Positions 24,139 through 33,270 of a DNA stretch of 64,000 nucleotides are shown in pieces. The stretch lies in contig NZ_LT906483.1 in the NCBI RefSeq assembly GCF_900187065.1, positions 4,092,001 through 4,156,000 on the forward strand. The letters are read 5' to 3'. The notes under the pieces are model-generated. The model worked only from the letters and a program-made list of their open reading frames with translations. It was not told the DNA's origin and made no database searches. Source of the DNA: Mycolicibacterium thermoresistibile. GTDB taxonomy: Bacteria > Actinomycetota > Actinomycetes > Mycobacteriales > Mycobacteriaceae. Every line of letters begins with the position of its first letter. Positions within the stretch are counted from its first letter, which is position 1. Both the position numbers and the translations under genes were made by a program.

Positions 24139-26283
24139 CTAGAGCAGCGACTCCGGCGGGTTGAACCGGTCGCCGTAGCGTTCGGCGAGCTGCTTGGCAC
24201 GGGCCACGAACGCCTCCTTGCCGGTGCCGAGTTCACCCTGGTAGCCCACGATGAACTGGGCGGTGCCACCGGTCCACGGCGGGAAGCCGATGCCCATGAT
24301 CGAACCGATGTTGGCGTCGGCGGTCGAGGTGATCACGCCCTCGTCGAGGCACTTCTGCGTCTCGAGCGCCTCGGCGAACAGCATCCGGTCGATCATGTCC
24401 TGCAGCGGCGGGGTGGACGAGCCCGACTTGAAGGCCTCGCGCAGCCCCGGCCACAGGCCGGCCCGCTTTCCGTCGGCGTACTCGTAGAACCCGGCGCCCT
24501 TGGCGCGGCCCGGGCGGCCGAGCTCGATCATCGTGTTGACCACCGCCTCCGCCGGGTGCGGCTCGTAGGTGCCGCCGGCGGCCTCGACACCCTTGCGGGT
24601 CTCGGTGGCGATCTTCTGCATCAGCTCGAGGTTGAGCTCATCGGACAGCTGCAGCGGCGGGGCCGGGTAGCCGGCCTGCCCACCGGCCTGTTCGATGCTG
24701 GCCGGCTCCACACCCTCACCGAGCATCGCCAGCGCCTCGTTGACGAAGGTGCCGATCACCCGGCTGGTGTAGAAGCCGCGGCTGTCGTTGACGACGATCG
24801 GGGTCTTGCCGATCGCCAGCGTGTAGTCGAACACCCGGGCCAGCGCCTCGTCGGAGGTCTTCTCCCCCTTGATGATCTCGACCAGCGGCATCTTGTCGAC
24901 CGGCGAGAAGAAGTGGATGCCGATGAAGTCCTCCTGGCGCTTCACCCCGGCGGCCAGCCCGGTGATGGGCAGCGTCGAGGTGTTGGACCCCAGGATCGCC
25001 TTCGGGTCGACGATGTCCTCGATCTCAGCGAACACCTTGTGCTTGAGTTCGGTGTTCTCGAAGACCGCCTCGATGACGAAGTCGACGCCCTTGAAGTCGG
25101 CGACGTCGGCGGTCGGCTTGATGCGGTCCAGCAGCGCCTTGGACTTCTCCGGGGTGGTGCGGCCCCGCTCCAGCGCCTTGGCCTCCAGCTTCTCGCTGTA
25201 GCCCTTGCCCTTCTGGGCCGCCTCCAGGGTGACGTCCTTGAGCACGACCTCGAAACCGGCCTTGGCGGTCACGTAGGCGATGCCGGCACCCATCATCCCG
25301 GCGCCGAGCACGCCGACCTTCTTCGGCAGCGTCTTCTCGATGCCCTGGGGCCGCGACCCACCCGAGTTGATGGTCTGCAGGTCGAAGAAGAACGCCTGGA
25401 TCATGTTCTTGGCGGTCTGACCGGTGACCAGCTGGGTGAAGTAGCGGCTCTCGATGCGCGACGCGGAGTCGAAGTCCACCTGCGCACCCTCGACCGCGGC
25501 GTTGAGGATCGCGCGCGGGGCCGGCATCGGCGCGCCCTTGAGCTGCTTCTTCAACAGCGCCGGGAACGACGGCAGGATGCTGGCCAGGCCCGGACTGCTC
25601 GGCGTGCCGCCGGGCATCTTGTAGCCCTTGGCGTCCCACGGCTGGGTGTGGGCGTCGGGGTTCTCCTTGATCCAGGCCTTGGCGCGGGGCACCAGTTCGT
25701 CGACGCTGTCGACCAGCTCGTCGACCAGGCCGACCTCCTTGGCCTTGGCCGGGCGGAACCGGGTGCCCTGGCTGAGGATCTCCATGAAGGCCTTCTGGAT
25801 GCCGAACATCCGCACGGTGCGGGTGACGCCACCGCCGCCGGGCAGCAAGCCCAGGGTGACCTCGGGCAGGCCGATGACCGAACCCTTGACGTCGGCGGCG
25901 ATGCGGCGGTGACACGCCAGCGCGATCTCCAGGCCGCCGCCGAGCGCGGCGCCGTTGATGGCCGCGACGACGGGCACCCCGAGCGTCTCCAGCCGGCGCA
26001 GGTCCCGCTTGACCGCTTCGACCATGTCGAACGCCTGCTGGGCGTCGTCCGGGCCGATGGTCATCATGCCGTTGAGGTCACCGCCGGCGAAGAAGGTCTT
26101 CTTGGCGCTGGTGATCACCACGCCCGTGATCGAGTCCTTCTCGGCCTCCAGGCGGTCGACGGCCTTGCGCATCGACTCCTGGTAGTGCTCGTTCATCACG
26201 TTGGCCGAACCGGTCGGATCGTCCAACGTCAGGGTGACGATGCCGTCGGCGTCTTTATCCCACTTGATCGTGTTCTCTGCCAT
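24139..26283 (-). CDS. fadB: Multifunctional fatty-acid oxidation protein FadB
   Basis: A 714-residue trifunctional subunit alpha. The N-terminal enoyl-CoA hydratase domain has ITGVVITSAKKTFFAGGDL, AAINGAALGGGLEIALACH and LPEVTLGLLPGGGGVTR. The 3-hydroxyacyl-CoA dehydrogenase domain starts at VGVLGAGMMGAGIAYVTAKAG (Rossmann NAD site) and has FIEAVFE-like FVIEAVFENTELK and HFFSPVDKMPLVEII. It works with FadA, whose gene ends 15 bp upstream of its start, in beta-oxidation. In mycobacteria FadAB are the trifunctional enzyme of bulk fatty-acid oxidation. Confidence 0.96.
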   Translation of the reverse strand: MAENTIKWDKDADGIVTLTLDDPTGSANVMNEHYQESMRKAVDRLEAEKDSITGVVITSAKKTFFAGGDLNGMMTIGPDDAQQAFDMVEAVKRDLRRLETLGVPVVAAINGAALGGGLEIALACHRRIAADVKGSVIGLPEVTLGLLPGGGGVTRTVRMFGIQKAFMEILSQGTRFRPAKAKEVGLVDELVDSVDELVPRAKAWIKENPDAHTQPWDAKGYKMPGGTPSSPGLASILPSFPALLKKQLKGAPMPAPRAILNAAVEGAQVDFDSASRIESRYFTQLVTGQTAKNMIQAFFFDLQTINSGGSRPQGIEKTLPKKVGVLGAGMMGAGIAYVTAKAGFEVVLKDVTLEAAQKGKGYSEKLEAKALERGRTTPEKSKALLDRIKPTADVADFKGVDFVIEAVFENTELKHKVFAEIEDIVDPKAILGSNTSTLPITGLAAGVKRQEDFIGIHFFSPVDKMPLVEIIKGEKTSDEALARVFDYTLAIGKTPIVVNDSRGFYTSRVIGTFVNEALAMLGEGVEPASIEQAGGQAGYPAPPLQLSDELNLELMQKIATETRKGVEAAGGTYEPHPAEAVVNTMIELGRPGRAKGAGFYEYADGKRAGLWPGLREAFKSGSSTPPLQDMIDRMLFAEALETQKCLDEGVITSTADANIGSIMGIGFPPWTGGTAQFIVGYQGELGTGKEAFVARAKQLAERYGDRFNPPESLL

Positions 26284-26298
26284 CGTTTCTCAGGCCTC

Positions 26299-27510
<1,212 letters not shown>

Positions 27511-27578
27511 GTGTCTCTCCAAGTCCTTGTTCTGAGAAAAGCGAAATACTCGCTGACTCGGAGCGTAACAGGCCGATA

Positions 27579-27594
27579 AACCAACCTGTTGGTT
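27579..27594. promoter_or_regulatory. Perfect palindrome in the fadA-dapC intergenic region
   Basis: AACCAAC-CT-GTTGGTT is a perfect 7+7 inverted repeat 69 bp upstream of the fadA start and 54 bp upstream of dapC. Palindromes of the form ACCAAC-N2-GTTGGT are common TetR-family operators in actinobacteria. It probably controls fadAB in response to acyl-CoA or fatty acid; the regulator is not encoded nearby. Confidence 0.7.
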
Positions 27595-27635
27595 GACTTC
27601 CTCCTCGCGACTGCTGCCGGAGGGGTGACTCACCT

Positions 27636-27641
27636 TACTCT
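27636..27641 (+). promoter_or_regulatory. -10 element for leaderless dapC
   Basis: TACTCT (TANNNT form) is followed by six bases and then the ATG at 27648. This spacing would start transcription at the A of the start codon. Confidence 0.45.
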
Positions 27642-27647
27642 CATTCC

Positions 27648-28829
27648 ATGACGGTCGAGCGGCTGCGCCCGTACGCCACCACGATCTTCGCCGAGATGTC
27701 GGCCCTGGCCGCCCGGGTGGGGGCGGTGAACCTCGGGCAGGGTTTCCCCGACGAGGACGGTCCGCCGGCGATGCTCGAGATCGCCCGCGACGCCATCGCC
27801 GAGGGGATGAACCAGTACCCGCCGGGTATCGGGATCGCACCACTGCGGCAGGCGATCGCCGCGCAACGCGAACGCCACTACGGCGTCGAGTACGACCCGG
27901 ACACCGAGGTGCTGGTGACCGTCGGCGCCACCGAGGCGATCGCCGGCGCGGTGCTCGGCCTGGTCGAACCGGGCTCCGAGGTGCTGCTCATCGAACCGTT
28001 CTACGACTCCTACTCCCCCGTCATCGCGATGGCCGGCGCGCACCGGGTGGCGGTGCCGCTGGTCACCGACGGGCCGGGCTTCGCGGTCGATCTGGACGCG
28101 TTGCGCCGGGCCGTCACGCCGCGCACCCGGGCGATGATCGTGAACTCGCCGCACAACCCGACCGGCATGGTGCTCACCGAGGCCGAACTGGCGGGGATCG
28201 CCGAGCTGGCGGTGTCGGCGGACCTGCTGGTGATCACCGACGAGGTGTACGAGCATCTGGTCTACCCGTCGCCGGCCGGGCGCCGGCACATCCCGCTGGC
28301 GTCGTATCCGGGGATGGCCGAACGCACGGTCACGATCTCCAGTGCGGCGAAGATGTTCAACTGCACCGGCTGGAAGATCGGATGGGCTTGCGGCCCATCC
28401 GATCTCATCGCCGGGGTGCGGGCGGCCAAACAGTATCTGTCGTACGTGGGGGGTGCGCCGTTCCAGCCGGCGGTGGCTCACGCGCTCGACCACGAGGACG
28501 CGTGGGTGGCCGCGCTGCGCGACTCGCTGCAGTCCCGGCGCGACACCCTGGCGGCGGCGCTCACCGAGATCGGTTTCGAGGTGCACGACAGCGCGGGCAC
28601 CTACTTCCTGTGCGCCGATCCCCGGCCGCTCGGCTACCCCGACAGCACCGAGTTCTGCGCCGGGCTGCCCGAGCGGGTGGGGGTGGCCGCGATCCCGATG
28701 TCGGCGTTCTGCGATCCCGCGGCGCCGCACGCCGAGGTGTGGAATCACCTGGTGCGGTTCACCTTCTGCAAACGCCCGGAAACCCTCGAGGAGGGCATCC
28801 GCCGGTTAGGTGCGCTTCGGCGCGGATGA
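27648..28829 (+). CDS. dapC: Class I/II aminotransferase (N-succinyldiaminopimelate aminotransferase type)
   Basis: A 393-residue fold-type I PLP enzyme. NLGQGFPDEDGP, NSPHNPTGMVL, ITDEVYEHLVY and SSAAKMFNCTGWKIGW (PLP lysine at residue 235) are the typical motifs, with FTFCKR at the C-terminal substrate site. M. tuberculosis Rv0858c at the same place is assigned as DapC of lysine/diaminopimelate synthesis; kynurenine or other aminotransferase activity is an alternative. TACTCT at 27636-27641 lies six bases before the ATG, suggesting a leaderless mRNA. Its 3' end overlaps the convergent SRPBCC gene by 24 bases. Confidence 0.85.
   Translation: MTVERLRPYATTIFAEMSALAARVGAVNLGQGFPDEDGPPAMLEIARDAIAEGMNQYPPGIGIAPLRQAIAAQRERHYGVEYDPDTEVLVTVGATEAIAGAVLGLVEPGSEVLLIEPFYDSYSPVIAMAGAHRVAVPLVTDGPGFAVDLDALRRAVTPRTRAMIVNSPHNPTGMVLTEAELAGIAELAVSADLLVITDEVYEHLVYPSPAGRRHIPLASYPGMAERTVTISSAAKMFNCTGWKIGWACGPSDLIAGVRAAKQYLSYVGGAPFQPAVAHALDHEDAWVAALRDSLQSRRDTLAAALTEIGFEVHDSAGTYFLCADPRPLGYPDSTEFCAGLPERVGVAAIPMSAFCDPAAPHAEVWNHLVRFTFCKRPETLEEGIRRLGALRRG
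28376..28404. repeat. Perfect 12-bp inverted repeat inside dapC
   Basis: GATCGGATGGGC at 28376-28387 and GCCCATCCGATC at 28393-28404 flank the 5-base loop TTGCG. The hairpin lies within codons for KIGWACGPSDL, just after the PLP lysine region, and lacks a T-tract. It may pause polymerase or ribosome, or may be a coincidence of codon choice. Confidence 0.85.
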
Positions 28830-29267
28830 CCCCAGGCACCGGTACACCCGTTCCTTGAGCTTCTCGGTCGCGACATCGAGCACGATCCGGCGGCCCCGCT
28901 TGATCAGGAAATGCGGGACCGGTGCGGCGAGCTCCATGATCAGGTCGAACCGGACCCGGGTGCGGTCCTGCCCCACCGGGGTCAGGTTGTACTCACCGTG
29001 TTGTCCACGCTGCTGAAACGTCTCCTCGGCATCCCAGACCATCCAGCTCGGGCCCCAGTGGTACTCGAGGATCTGCCTGTCGGTGACGCCGAGGATCCTC
29101 AGGGTGGCCCGCACATGGTGCGGGCGGCCGTCGGGATGACGGTCGAGCACCTCGGCCCGCCGGTGCAGCGTCGACCAGCTGGGCACCTGGTCGATGTCGG
29201 CGAGCACGTCCAGGATGGCCTCGACCGGGGCGTCGATGACCACTTCGCGGGATGCCCGCACCGCCAT
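28806..29267 (-). CDS. SRPBCC-family protein, copy 2
   Basis: A 153-residue START-like protein: SREVVIDAPVEAILDVLADIDQVPSWS, the EVLDRHPDGRPHHVRATL strand pair and a C-terminal helix ending KERVYRCLG. It is a clear paralogue of the protein encoded just upstream at 29326-29766 (shared REVVIDA/RDVVIDA, EVLDxHPDGRP, VTDxQI, RVRFDL/KVTFEI). The ATG at 29267 is preferred to a 40-codon longer frame that reads basic non-conserved residues. M. tuberculosis Rv0856/Rv0857 hold the same positions. Ligand unknown. Confidence 0.84.
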   Translation of the reverse strand: MAVRASREVVIDAPVEAILDVLADIDQVPSWSTLHRRAEVLDRHPDGRPHHVRATLRILGVTDRQILEYHWGPSWMVWDAEETFQQRGQHGEYNLTPVGQDRTRVRFDLIMELAAPVPHFLIKRGRRIVLDVATEKLKERVYRCLGSSAPKRT

Positions 29268-29325
29268 GGCAACCGATCGTAGTGAGCGGTCCCGCCCGCC
29301 GCAGCCCGTTCGCCGGGGGCGGCGA

Positions 29326-29766
29326 TCACCGGCCGTAGAGCTGCTCGACCCGTTTGCGCAGACCGTCGGTGGCGGTCTCCATCGCACCCCTCATCGCCCG
29401 CTTGAGCACGAAACCGGGCAGCGGAACCGACGGGTCGACGGTGATCTCGAAGGTGACCTTGGTCCTGGTCCCGTCGGGCCGCAGGGTGTATTTCGCGTCC
29501 TGGGACCGCAACTGGCCGGCGCTGACCAGCGTCCAGGCCGCGCTGTGGTCGGTCCAGGTGTAATCGACGATCTGTTCGTCGGTGAGCCCGGCGGCCTTGA
29601 CCTTCATCTTGACCCGGCGGGGCCGGCCGTCGGGGTGGGCGTCGAGGACCTCGGCGCTCAGATACTGCGGGGACCATTCCGGCACCGCCGCGACATCGGC
29701 GATGACGTCGAGGATCTGTGCGGGTGTGGCGTCGATGACCACGTCGCGGGAATCGCTGACAGCCAT
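29326..29766 (-). CDS. SRPBCC-family protein, copy 1
   Basis: A 146-residue START-like protein with SRDVVIDATPAQILDVIADVAAVPEWSPQY, SAEVLDAHPDGRPRRVKMKV and the C-terminal helix RGAMETATDGLRKRVEQLYG. It is the first of two tandem paralogues separated by 58 bp. The fold binds lipids or polyketide-like ligands in an internal cavity; nothing in the sequence sets the ligand. The context of fadAB and an SDR fits lipid handling, as inference only. Confidence 0.84.
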   Translation of the reverse strand: MAVSDSRDVVIDATPAQILDVIADVAAVPEWSPQYLSAEVLDAHPDGRPRRVKMKVKAAGLTDEQIVDYTWTDHSAAWTLVSAGQLRSQDAKYTLRPDGTRTKVTFEITVDPSVPLPGFVLKRAMRGAMETATDGLRKRVEQLYGR

Positions 29767-29824
29767 GGCGGCACCTTAGCCAGCGCCGGCCCGGCCGGCT
29801 CCGGATTGCCGGAATGCACCCACG

Positions 29825-30823
29825 TCAGGTCGGCCGGGCGGCGAGCGCCGCGAGGGTGTCCGCCGCGGTGTGGGTGGGGGTCCAGCCCAGCAGCCGCTTG
29901 GCCTTGTCGACGTCCATCACCACCGAGGTGCGGCCGACGTGCAGCCACTCCAGCGTCGACGGGATGAACGGCAGCCGGGCGACGAGCTCCGACGTCGCGG
30001 TCATCGCGGCCCTCGGCACCCGGATCGGCCGCGCCCCCAGGGCCGACGCCACCTGCGACATCGACAGCACCCCGTCGGCGGCGATGTTGTAGGCGCCGGG
30101 CGGCGCGGAGGTGGTGGTCGCCGCCAACCGGATCGCCTCGGCGACGTCGTCGTGGTGCACCAGCTGCAGCGGGGTGCCCGGATCGGGAAAGGGTGGCCGC
30201 AGCAACGGCAACGCCTGAGTGATCCGCTTGACCGGCTTGGGCAGCTGGTTCCACGGCATCGCGTCGGCCAGGGCGGGCGCCCGCGGGCCCGCCACGATGC
30301 AGGGCCGCAGTACATACACCTCCACCCCGGAGCCGTCGGTGATCTCGGCCAGCAGCGCCTCACACGCCGCCTTCTGCGCGGAGTAGTAGTGCTCGGGTGA
30401 TCCGCGGGGCGCGACGGACTCGGTGATCGGCACCGGGTTGTCGGAGTGGTAGCCGTAGGCCGCCACCGAGGAGGTGTAGACCAGCCGCCGCGGCCGCCCG
30501 GTGCGGGCGTGGTGATCCACCACGGCCTGGAAGACGTTGCGGGTGCCGGTGAGGTTGACCCGTTCGCTCTCCGCCCGCGAGCCCATGATGATGAACGCCA
30601 GATGGACCACGACGTCGGCCGGTGCGACCAGCGCGTCGACGGCCTCGCGGTCGAGGATGTCGCCCTGCCGGTATTCGGTCTTGGTCCAGCCGTGCGCGGC
30701 CGCGTCGAACGGGCGGCGCGCCATCCCGACGATGCGGCCGACGGCGGGATCTCGTTCCAGCGCTTCGACGGCCGCCATCCCGATCTCACCGGTCGGACCG
30801 GTGACCGCCACCGTCAACGCCAT
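29825..30823 (-). CDS. NAD(P)-dependent epimerase/dehydratase (extended SDR)
   Basis: A 332-residue extended short-chain dehydrogenase. The dinucleotide loop is VTGPTGEIGMAAVE, followed by GDILDREAV and VVVHLAFIIMG. The catalytic Tyr-x3-Lys appears as YYSAQKAACEALL with SSVAAYG supplying the serine region. The C-terminal part (LQLVHHDDVAEAIRLAATT, GAYNIAADG) is typical of sugar-nucleotide or sterol-type SDRs. It is divergent from the WS/DGAT gene, 81 bp away. Substrate unknown. Confidence 0.88.
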   Translation of the reverse strand: MALTVAVTGPTGEIGMAAVEALERDPAVGRIVGMARRPFDAAAHGWTKTEYRQGDILDREAVDALVAPADVVVHLAFIIMGSRAESERVNLTGTRNVFQAVVDHHARTGRPRRLVYTSSVAAYGYHSDNPVPITESVAPRGSPEHYYSAQKAACEALLAEITDGSGVEVYVLRPCIVAGPRAPALADAMPWNQLPKPVKRITQALPLLRPPFPDPGTPLQLVHHDDVAEAIRLAATTTSAPPGAYNIAADGVLSMSQVASALGARPIRVPRAAMTATSELVARLPFIPSTLEWLHVGRTSVVMDVDKAKRLLGWTPTHTAADTLAALAARPT

Positions 30824-30904
30824 GGCGGTGGCGTTCCCGGAGCCGGTGCCGGTGAAACCCCCCGGCCGATGGGTGGAATCGGCGCGGACGGGTAATCGGC
30901 AGGG

Positions 30905-32263
30905 ATGAGGCTGATCTCACCGGCGGATTCGATGTTCCTGCTCGCCGAATCCCGTGAGCACCCGATGCATGTGGCCGGCCTGCAGCTGTTCGAACCGCCC
31001 CCGGGGACGGCGGGTCCGGAGTTCCTGCAGGGTCTGCATCAGCGGCTGGCCGCCGGGCGGGAGCTGCACCCGACGTTCCGCAAGCATCCGGCCACCCTGT
31101 TCGGCGGAATCGCCCACCTCGGCTGGGCGGTGGACGACGACGTCGACTTCGACTATCACCTGCGCCGGTCGGCGCTGCCCGGCCCGGGCCGGATCCGCGA
31201 GCTGCTGGACCTGACGTCGCGGTGGCACGGCACACTGCTGGACCGGCACCGGCCGTTGTGGGAGGTGCACCTGGTCGAGGGCCTCGCCGACGGCCGGGTG
31301 GCGATCTACTTCAAGGTGCACCACGCCCTGATCGACGGGGTGGCGGTGATGAAGCTGATGCAGCGCACACTGTCCACGGATCCGGGTGACGACGCGCGGG
31401 TCCCGTGGAATCTGCCGCCGCCCCGGCGCAACCCGGCCGGCCCGGTGTCGCGGCTGCGGTCCGCGACCGGCGCGGTCGGGTCGGTGGCCGCGCTGGCCCC
31501 GTCCACGCTGTCGCTGGCCCGGGCGGCGCTGCTGGAGCAACGGTTGACGCTGCCGTTCGGTGCGCCGCGGACGATGTTCAACGTGCGGATCGGCGGCGCC
31601 CGCCGGGTGGCCGCGCAATCGTGGCCGCTGCAGCGGATCCGCCGGATCCGGCAGGCCGCGGGGGTGACGCTCAACGACGTCGCGCTGGCGATGTGCGCGG
31701 GCGCGTTGCGTCAGTACCTGCTCGAGCACGACGCGCTCCCGGCCACCCCGCTGGTGGCGATGGTCCCGGTCAGCCTGCGCTCCGCGGACGAGTCCGCCGG
31801 CGGCGGCAACCGTACCGGTCTGGTGCTGTGCAACCTGGCCACCGACAGCGACGATCCGGCCGAGCGGCTGGACCGCATCAGCTCCTCGATGCGGTCCAAC
31901 AAGAGGGTGTTCAGCCAGTTGCCCAGGGTTCAGGCGATGGCGTTGTCGGCGGCGATGATCGCACCGCTCGGGCTGGGCGCCGTGCCGGGGGTCGTGTCGT
32001 CCGCCCCGCCGCCGTTCAATCTGGTCATCTCGAACGTGCCCGGGGCGCCGGAGCCACGGTACTGGATGGGCGCCCGGCTGGCCGGGAACTATCCGCTGTC
32101 GATCGTGCTGGACGGTCAGGCGTTGAACATCACCCTGGTCACCAACGCCGATAACCTCGACTTCGGTCTGGTGGGGGCCCGGGGCAGCGTGCCGCATCTG
32201 CAGCGTCTGCTCGGCCACCTCGAGGACTCGCTACAGCAGCTGGAGCGGGCGGTCGGGGGGTGA
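30905..32263 (+). CDS. Wax ester synthase/diacylglycerol acyltransferase (WS/DGAT)
   Basis: A 452-residue acyltransferase that makes triacylglycerol or wax esters from acyl-CoA. The active-site HHxxxDG motif is VHHALIDGVAV (histidines 139-140, aspartate 144). Other family markers are RPLWEVHLVEGL, the PLF-like LNDVALAMCAGALRQYL, and the C-terminal NVPGAPEPRYWMGARL and YPLSIVLDGQALNITL. Mycobacteria carry many such genes; which lipid this one makes cannot be read. The ATG at 30905 starts LISPADSMFLLAE, the standard N-terminus. Confidence 0.93.
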   Translation: MRLISPADSMFLLAESREHPMHVAGLQLFEPPPGTAGPEFLQGLHQRLAAGRELHPTFRKHPATLFGGIAHLGWAVDDDVDFDYHLRRSALPGPGRIRELLDLTSRWHGTLLDRHRPLWEVHLVEGLADGRVAIYFKVHHALIDGVAVMKLMQRTLSTDPGDDARVPWNLPPPRRNPAGPVSRLRSATGAVGSVAALAPSTLSLARAALLEQRLTLPFGAPRTMFNVRIGGARRVAAQSWPLQRIRRIRQAAGVTLNDVALAMCAGALRQYLLEHDALPATPLVAMVPVSLRSADESAGGGNRTGLVLCNLATDSDDPAERLDRISSSMRSNKRVFSQLPRVQAMALSAAMIAPLGLGAVPGVVSSAPPPFNLVISNVPGAPEPRYWMGARLAGNYPLSIVLDGQALNITLVTNADNLDFGLVGARGSVPHLQRLLGHLEDSLQQLERAVGG

Positions 32264-32265
32264 GC

Positions 32266-32535
32266 TCAGCGGACCGTCGGGCTGTGGCCGACGCTGGTCC
32301 GCGGGGTGGTCGGGCGCGGCTGATTCTGCGCGAACCCCACGCACACACCGAGATTCCCGCCGACGCACGGCACACCGTTGAGGGTGGGGACCGGTTTCCC
32401 GGAGATCACCGTGGGGGCGCCGTTGTAGCCGGGCTGCGGGTCGCCGGCCGGATCGACCGGTGCGGCGGCGGCCTGCACCGCGGCGATCACGGCGGCACCC
32501 GCCAGCGTCGTGAAGTACCGGAGGAGAGAGATCAT
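32266..32535 (-). CDS. Small exported protein
   Basis: An 89-residue protein with a signal peptide (YFTTLAGAAVIAAVQAAAAPVD, cleavage about residue 25), a Pro/Gly-rich mature part and two cysteines (NGVPCVGGNLGVCVGF) likely bridged. GGAGAG precedes the ATG. It converges on the WS/DGAT gene, two bases away. It resembles the short secreted proline-rich proteins common in mycobacteria; function unknown. Confidence 0.62.
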   Translation of the reverse strand: MISLLRYFTTLAGAAVIAAVQAAAAPVDPAGDPQPGYNGAPTVISGKPVPTLNGVPCVGGNLGVCVGFAQNQPRPTTPRTSVGHSPTVR

Positions 32536-32596
32536 CGGCGGAGAGCTTTCGTCGGCTGCTGCCAGCGTACCGGCGGCCGAGCCGCGAAGCTCGAGG

Positions 32597-32670
32597 TGGC
32601 CAGGGCCGGGATCGAACCGGCGACCTTCCGCTTTTCAGGCGGACGCTCGTACCAACTGAGCTACCTGGCC
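32597..32670 (-). tRNA. tRNA-Phe (GAA)
   Basis: On the minus strand a full cloverleaf is visible: acceptor GGCCAGG/CCTGGCC with discriminator A, D-arm AGCTCAGTTGGTACGAGC, anticodon loop CTGAAAA (anticodon GAA), and T-arm GGTTCGATCC. The CCA end is not encoded. It is last in a Glu-Asp-Phe series on this strand. Confidence 0.96.
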
Positions 32671-32710
32671 GGGCGGCTCCGGCCATCTCAACCGAAATGC
32701 CTCGCCGTGA

Positions 32711-32787
32711 TGGCGACCCTGACGGGACTCGAACCCGCGACCTCCGCCGTGACAGGGCGGCGCGCTAACCAACTGCGCCACAGGGCC
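32711..32787 (-). tRNA. tRNA-Asp (GTC)
   Basis: Acceptor GGCCCTG/CAGGGTC, D-arm GCGCAGTTGGTTAGCGC, anticodon loop CTGTCAC (GTC), T-arm GGGTTCGAGTCCC, discriminator G and an encoded CCA. It lies 40 bp upstream of tRNA-Phe on the same strand. Confidence 0.96.
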
Positions 32788-32823
32788 ATGCTGCGTGACG
32801 TCCTAACGCCTCTACGTTACGCG

Positions 32824-32896
32824 TACCCCCTACGGGATTCGAACCCGCGCTACCGCCTTGAAAGGGCGGCGTCCTAGGCCGCTAGACGAAGGGGGC
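32824..32896 (-). tRNA. tRNA-Glu (TTC)
   Basis: Acceptor GCCCCCT/AGGGGGT, D-arm GTCTAGCGGCCTAGGAC, anticodon loop CTTTCAA (TTC), T-arm GGGTTCGAATCCC, discriminator A with no encoded CCA. It is the first tRNA of the minus-strand cluster and is divergent from tRNA-Lys 138 bp away, so both promoters must lie in between. Confidence 0.96.
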
Positions 32897-33034
32897 CTGA
32901 GCCGAATCTCTCCGGGGCACTCGCAACGTTTCTCACGTTGGGAGCGTCGATAGCTTAGGGTACAGGCACCGAAAACCCCAAACTCACCCGCCTCATCCCA
33001 ACGCCGGGGAACCAGTATTCTGTTTCACGCACAC

Positions 33035-33110
33035 GCCCCTATAGCTCAGTTGGTAGAGCTACGGACTTTTAATCCGGAGGTCCTAGGTTCGAGTCCTAGT
33101 GGGGGCACCA
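33035..33110 (+). tRNA. tRNA-Lys (TTT)
   Basis: Acceptor GCCCCTA/TGGGGGC, D-arm AGCTCAGTTGGTAGAGCT, anticodon loop CTTTTAA (TTT), T-arm AGGTTCGAGTCCT, discriminator A and an encoded CCA. It is the only plus-strand tRNA of the group. The 12-bp direct repeat CAGCCACGATCT follows twice at 33111-33134. Confidence 0.96.
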
Positions 33111-33200
33111 CAGCCACGATCTCAGCCACGATCTGCGCACAATGCGGCGGACGGGTGCCATCGGGTGGCATCGATCCACCGCACAGGAGTCCACGGCACA

Positions 33201-33223
33201 CGGCCCCGATCGTGCCGGGGCCG
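33201..33223. terminator. Hairpin between tRNA-Lys and the MpaB-like gene
   Basis: CGGCCCC at 33201-33207 and GGGGCCG at 33217-33223 form a 7-bp GC stem between two convergent transcripts. No T-tract is present. Confidence 0.42.
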
Positions 33224-33270
33224 ATGCGACGAAGATCACTTTCCGCGTCCCGCGAGCCGGGCGCGCAGGC

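Noticed and set aside
32597..33110. tRNA cluster as an integration site
   Set aside because: No integrase, no direct repeat of a tRNA 3' end and no composition shift on either side.
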